From positions 1-19,213 of the forward strand of contig JAFECV010000003.1 of NCBI GenBank assembly GCA_018241985.1: 19,213 nt of DNA. The letters are read 5' to 3'. Of the stretch, positions 18,270 through 19,213 are shown piece after piece. The position numbers and the translations under genes were made by a program. The first letter of the stretch is position 1, and every line of letters begins with the position of its first letter. The notes under the pieces were generated by a model. The model was given only the letters and a program-made list of their open reading frames with translations, did not search any database and was not told the origin of the DNA. The stretch comes from Pseudomonadota bacterium. Lineage in GTDB: Bacteria > Pseudomonadota > Gammaproteobacteria > Burkholderiales > Burkholderiaceae_C.

Positions 18270-19052
18270 ATGGCCGACGAAATCATCCAGCTCGACATCC
18301 GCGGCAGCGACCGCCAGATTGCCGTGGTGCGCCTGACGCGCGCGGCCAAGCGCAATGCTTTGAGCGACGAACTCATTCTCGCGCTGCGCCGGATTTTTGA
18401 AAACCTGCCGGCCGGCGTGCGCGCCGCGGTGATCGACGGCGAGGGCGAGCATTTCAGCGCCGGCCTCGACCTCTCGGAACTGCAGGAGCGCGACGCCGGC
18501 GCCGGGCTGCTGCATTCGCGCATGTGGCACGCGGCGCTCGAATGCGTGCAGTACGGCGCCGTGCCGGTGATCGCCGCGCTGCACGGCGCGGTGGTCGGCG
18601 GCGGGCTGGAACTGGCCAGCGCCTGCCACATCCGCGTCGCCGACGAGACCACCTTCTACGCGCTGCCCGAAGGCTCGCGCGGCATCTTCGTCGGCGGCGG
18701 CGGCGCGGTGCGCATCCCGCGCCTGATCGGCGCCGCGCGCATGACCGACATGATGCTGACCGGCCGCGTCTACAACGCCGCCGACGGCGAGCGCGCCGGC
18801 TTCGCGCAGTACCTGGTGCCGGCCGGCACCGCGTTCGACAAGGCGTTCGAGCTCGCGGAGCGGGTCGCGCAGAACGCGCCGCTGACCAACTACGCGCTGA
18901 TGCACGCGCTGCCGCGCATCGCCGAGCAGCCGGCCGACCAGGGCTTCCTGACCGAAGCGATGATGGCCGCGATCGCGCAGAGCGCGCCCGAAGCCAAGGA
19001 GCGCGTGCGCGCCTTCCTCGACGGCCGCGCCGCGAAGGTGAAGAAGGCGTGA
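18270..19052 (+). CDS. Crotonase-family enoyl-CoA hydratase, probable hydroxycinnamoyl-CoA hydratase
   Basis: 260 aa crotonase fold. The oxyanion-hole segments are HFSAGLDL (61-68) and VVGGGLELA (108-116). Both glutamates used by true enoyl-CoA hydratases are present: E114 in GGGLELA and E134 in ALPEGSRG. Classical feruloyl-CoA hydratase-lyase (Ech/HCHL of Pseudomonas) lacks the first one, so this protein looks like a simple hydratase. The ATG at 18270 (MADEIIQ) is preferred over an earlier in-frame ATG at 18234 because that one lies within the likely promoter and would add a non-homologous stretch; GGAAG precedes 18270. The next gene starts one base after the stop, so it is co-transcribed with the CoA ligase. 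Probable substrate feruloyl- or coumaroyl-CoA, inferred from context. Confidence 0.82.
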   Translation: MADEIIQLDIRGSDRQIAVVRLTRAAKRNALSDELILALRRIFENLPAGVRAAVIDGEGEHFSAGLDLSELQERDAGAGLLHSRMWHAALECVQYGAVPVIAALHGAVVGGGLELASACHIRVADETTFYALPEGSRGIFVGGGGAVRIPRLIGAARMTDMMLTGRVYNAADGERAGFAQYLVPAGTAFDKAFELAERVAQNAPLTNYALMHALPRIAEQPADQGFLTEAMMAAIAQSAPEAKERVRAFLDGRAAKVKKA

Positions 19053-19053
19053 G

Positions 19054-19213
19054 ATGAGCGAATTGAGATCGCCACCGCGCTACCGGCCGATCGACTTCGG
19101 CGTGACCCGCGCGGTGCTGCGGGACGGCGGGCCGGGGGTGCGCTACCTGACGGCCGAAGTGCCGCTCGCGGACTACGCGGTGCGGATGACCGACCGCCTG
19201 CAGCATTGGGCCG
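19054..19213 (+). CDS. fcs: Feruloyl-CoA synthetase-like acyl-CoA ligase (N-terminal fragment)
   Basis: 53 codons are present before the window ends. The reading PPRYRPIDFGVTRAVLR (7-23), followed by LADYAVRMTDRLQHWA (38-53), resembles the N terminus of feruloyl-CoA synthases, which start with R-Y-R-P-x-x-F-G and continue with a P-x-R-L-T-D-R-L-x-H-W-A type segment. The AMP-binding motifs lie beyond the edge and cannot be checked. The start follows the crotonase stop by one base. Such enzymes activate ferulate with ATP and CoA, the first step of the side-chain route that would ultimately supply vanillate to VanA. Confidence 0.7.
   Translation, partial: MSELRSPPRYRPIDFGVTRAVLRDGGPGVRYLTAEVPLADYAVRMTDRLQHWA

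Noticed and set aside
18270..19052. Annotation of the crotonase as classical feruloyl-CoA hydratase-lyase (ech)
   Set aside because: The first catalytic glutamate of hydratases is present (GGGLELA), whereas the hydratase-lyase has a non-acidic residue there; a plain hydratase is the safer call.

Overview
The window comes from a high-GC (well above 60% by eye) Gram-negative chromosome, most likely a betaproteobacterium of the order Burkholderiales and probably Comamonadaceae-like. The evidence is the Comamonas-type protocatechuate 4,5-cleavage gene order, an orphan Bug/TctC binding protein, and a multi-hairpin intergenic element of a type I associate with that family. No mobile element, rRNA, tRNA or CRISPR array was seen. 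Almost every gene fits catabolism of lignin-derived methoxylated aromatics (ferulate -> vanillate -> protocatechuate -> pyruvate + oxaloacetate).

Left block (1-7042). A tight leftward operon reads ligJ, ligK, a thiamine-diphosphate (ThDP) enzyme, ligI, ligA, ligB and the first five codons of a probable ligC/pmdC at the window edge. Together these cover ring 4,5-cleavage of protocatechuate, oxidation to 2-pyrone-4,6-dicarboxylate, hydrolysis, hydration and aldol cleavage. The ThDP decarboxylase-like enzyme has no step in the textbook pathway. A LysR regulator is divergent from ligJ; the 171-bp gap between them carries a T-N11-A box and direct repeats.

Middle block (7079-12943). A leftward transport operon reads livK, livH, livM, livG, livF, then a Bug/TctC-type periplasmic binding protein. 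It is a branched-chain-amino-acid-family ABC importer, and its position suggests that it imports an aromatic acid. A structured repeat-like element separates livM from livG.

Right-middle block (13261-17138). Rightward genes: vanA (vanillate O-demethylase oxygenase) without vanB, a short MetE-like zinc methyltransferase, and a binding-protein/permease fusion of the glycine-betaine transporter family without its ATPase. The convergent region after them holds several hairpins and a T7 run.

Right block (17279-19213). A leftward amidohydrolase is divergent from a rightward pair, a crotonase and a truncated feruloyl-CoA synthetase-like ligase. The crotonase keeps both hydratase glutamates, and the amidohydrolase could be a 3-oxoacyl-CoA hydrolase of the CouO type. 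This suggests side-chain shortening by a hydration/oxidation/hydrolysis route rather than the classic one-step hydratase-lyase that gives vanillin. This is an inference.
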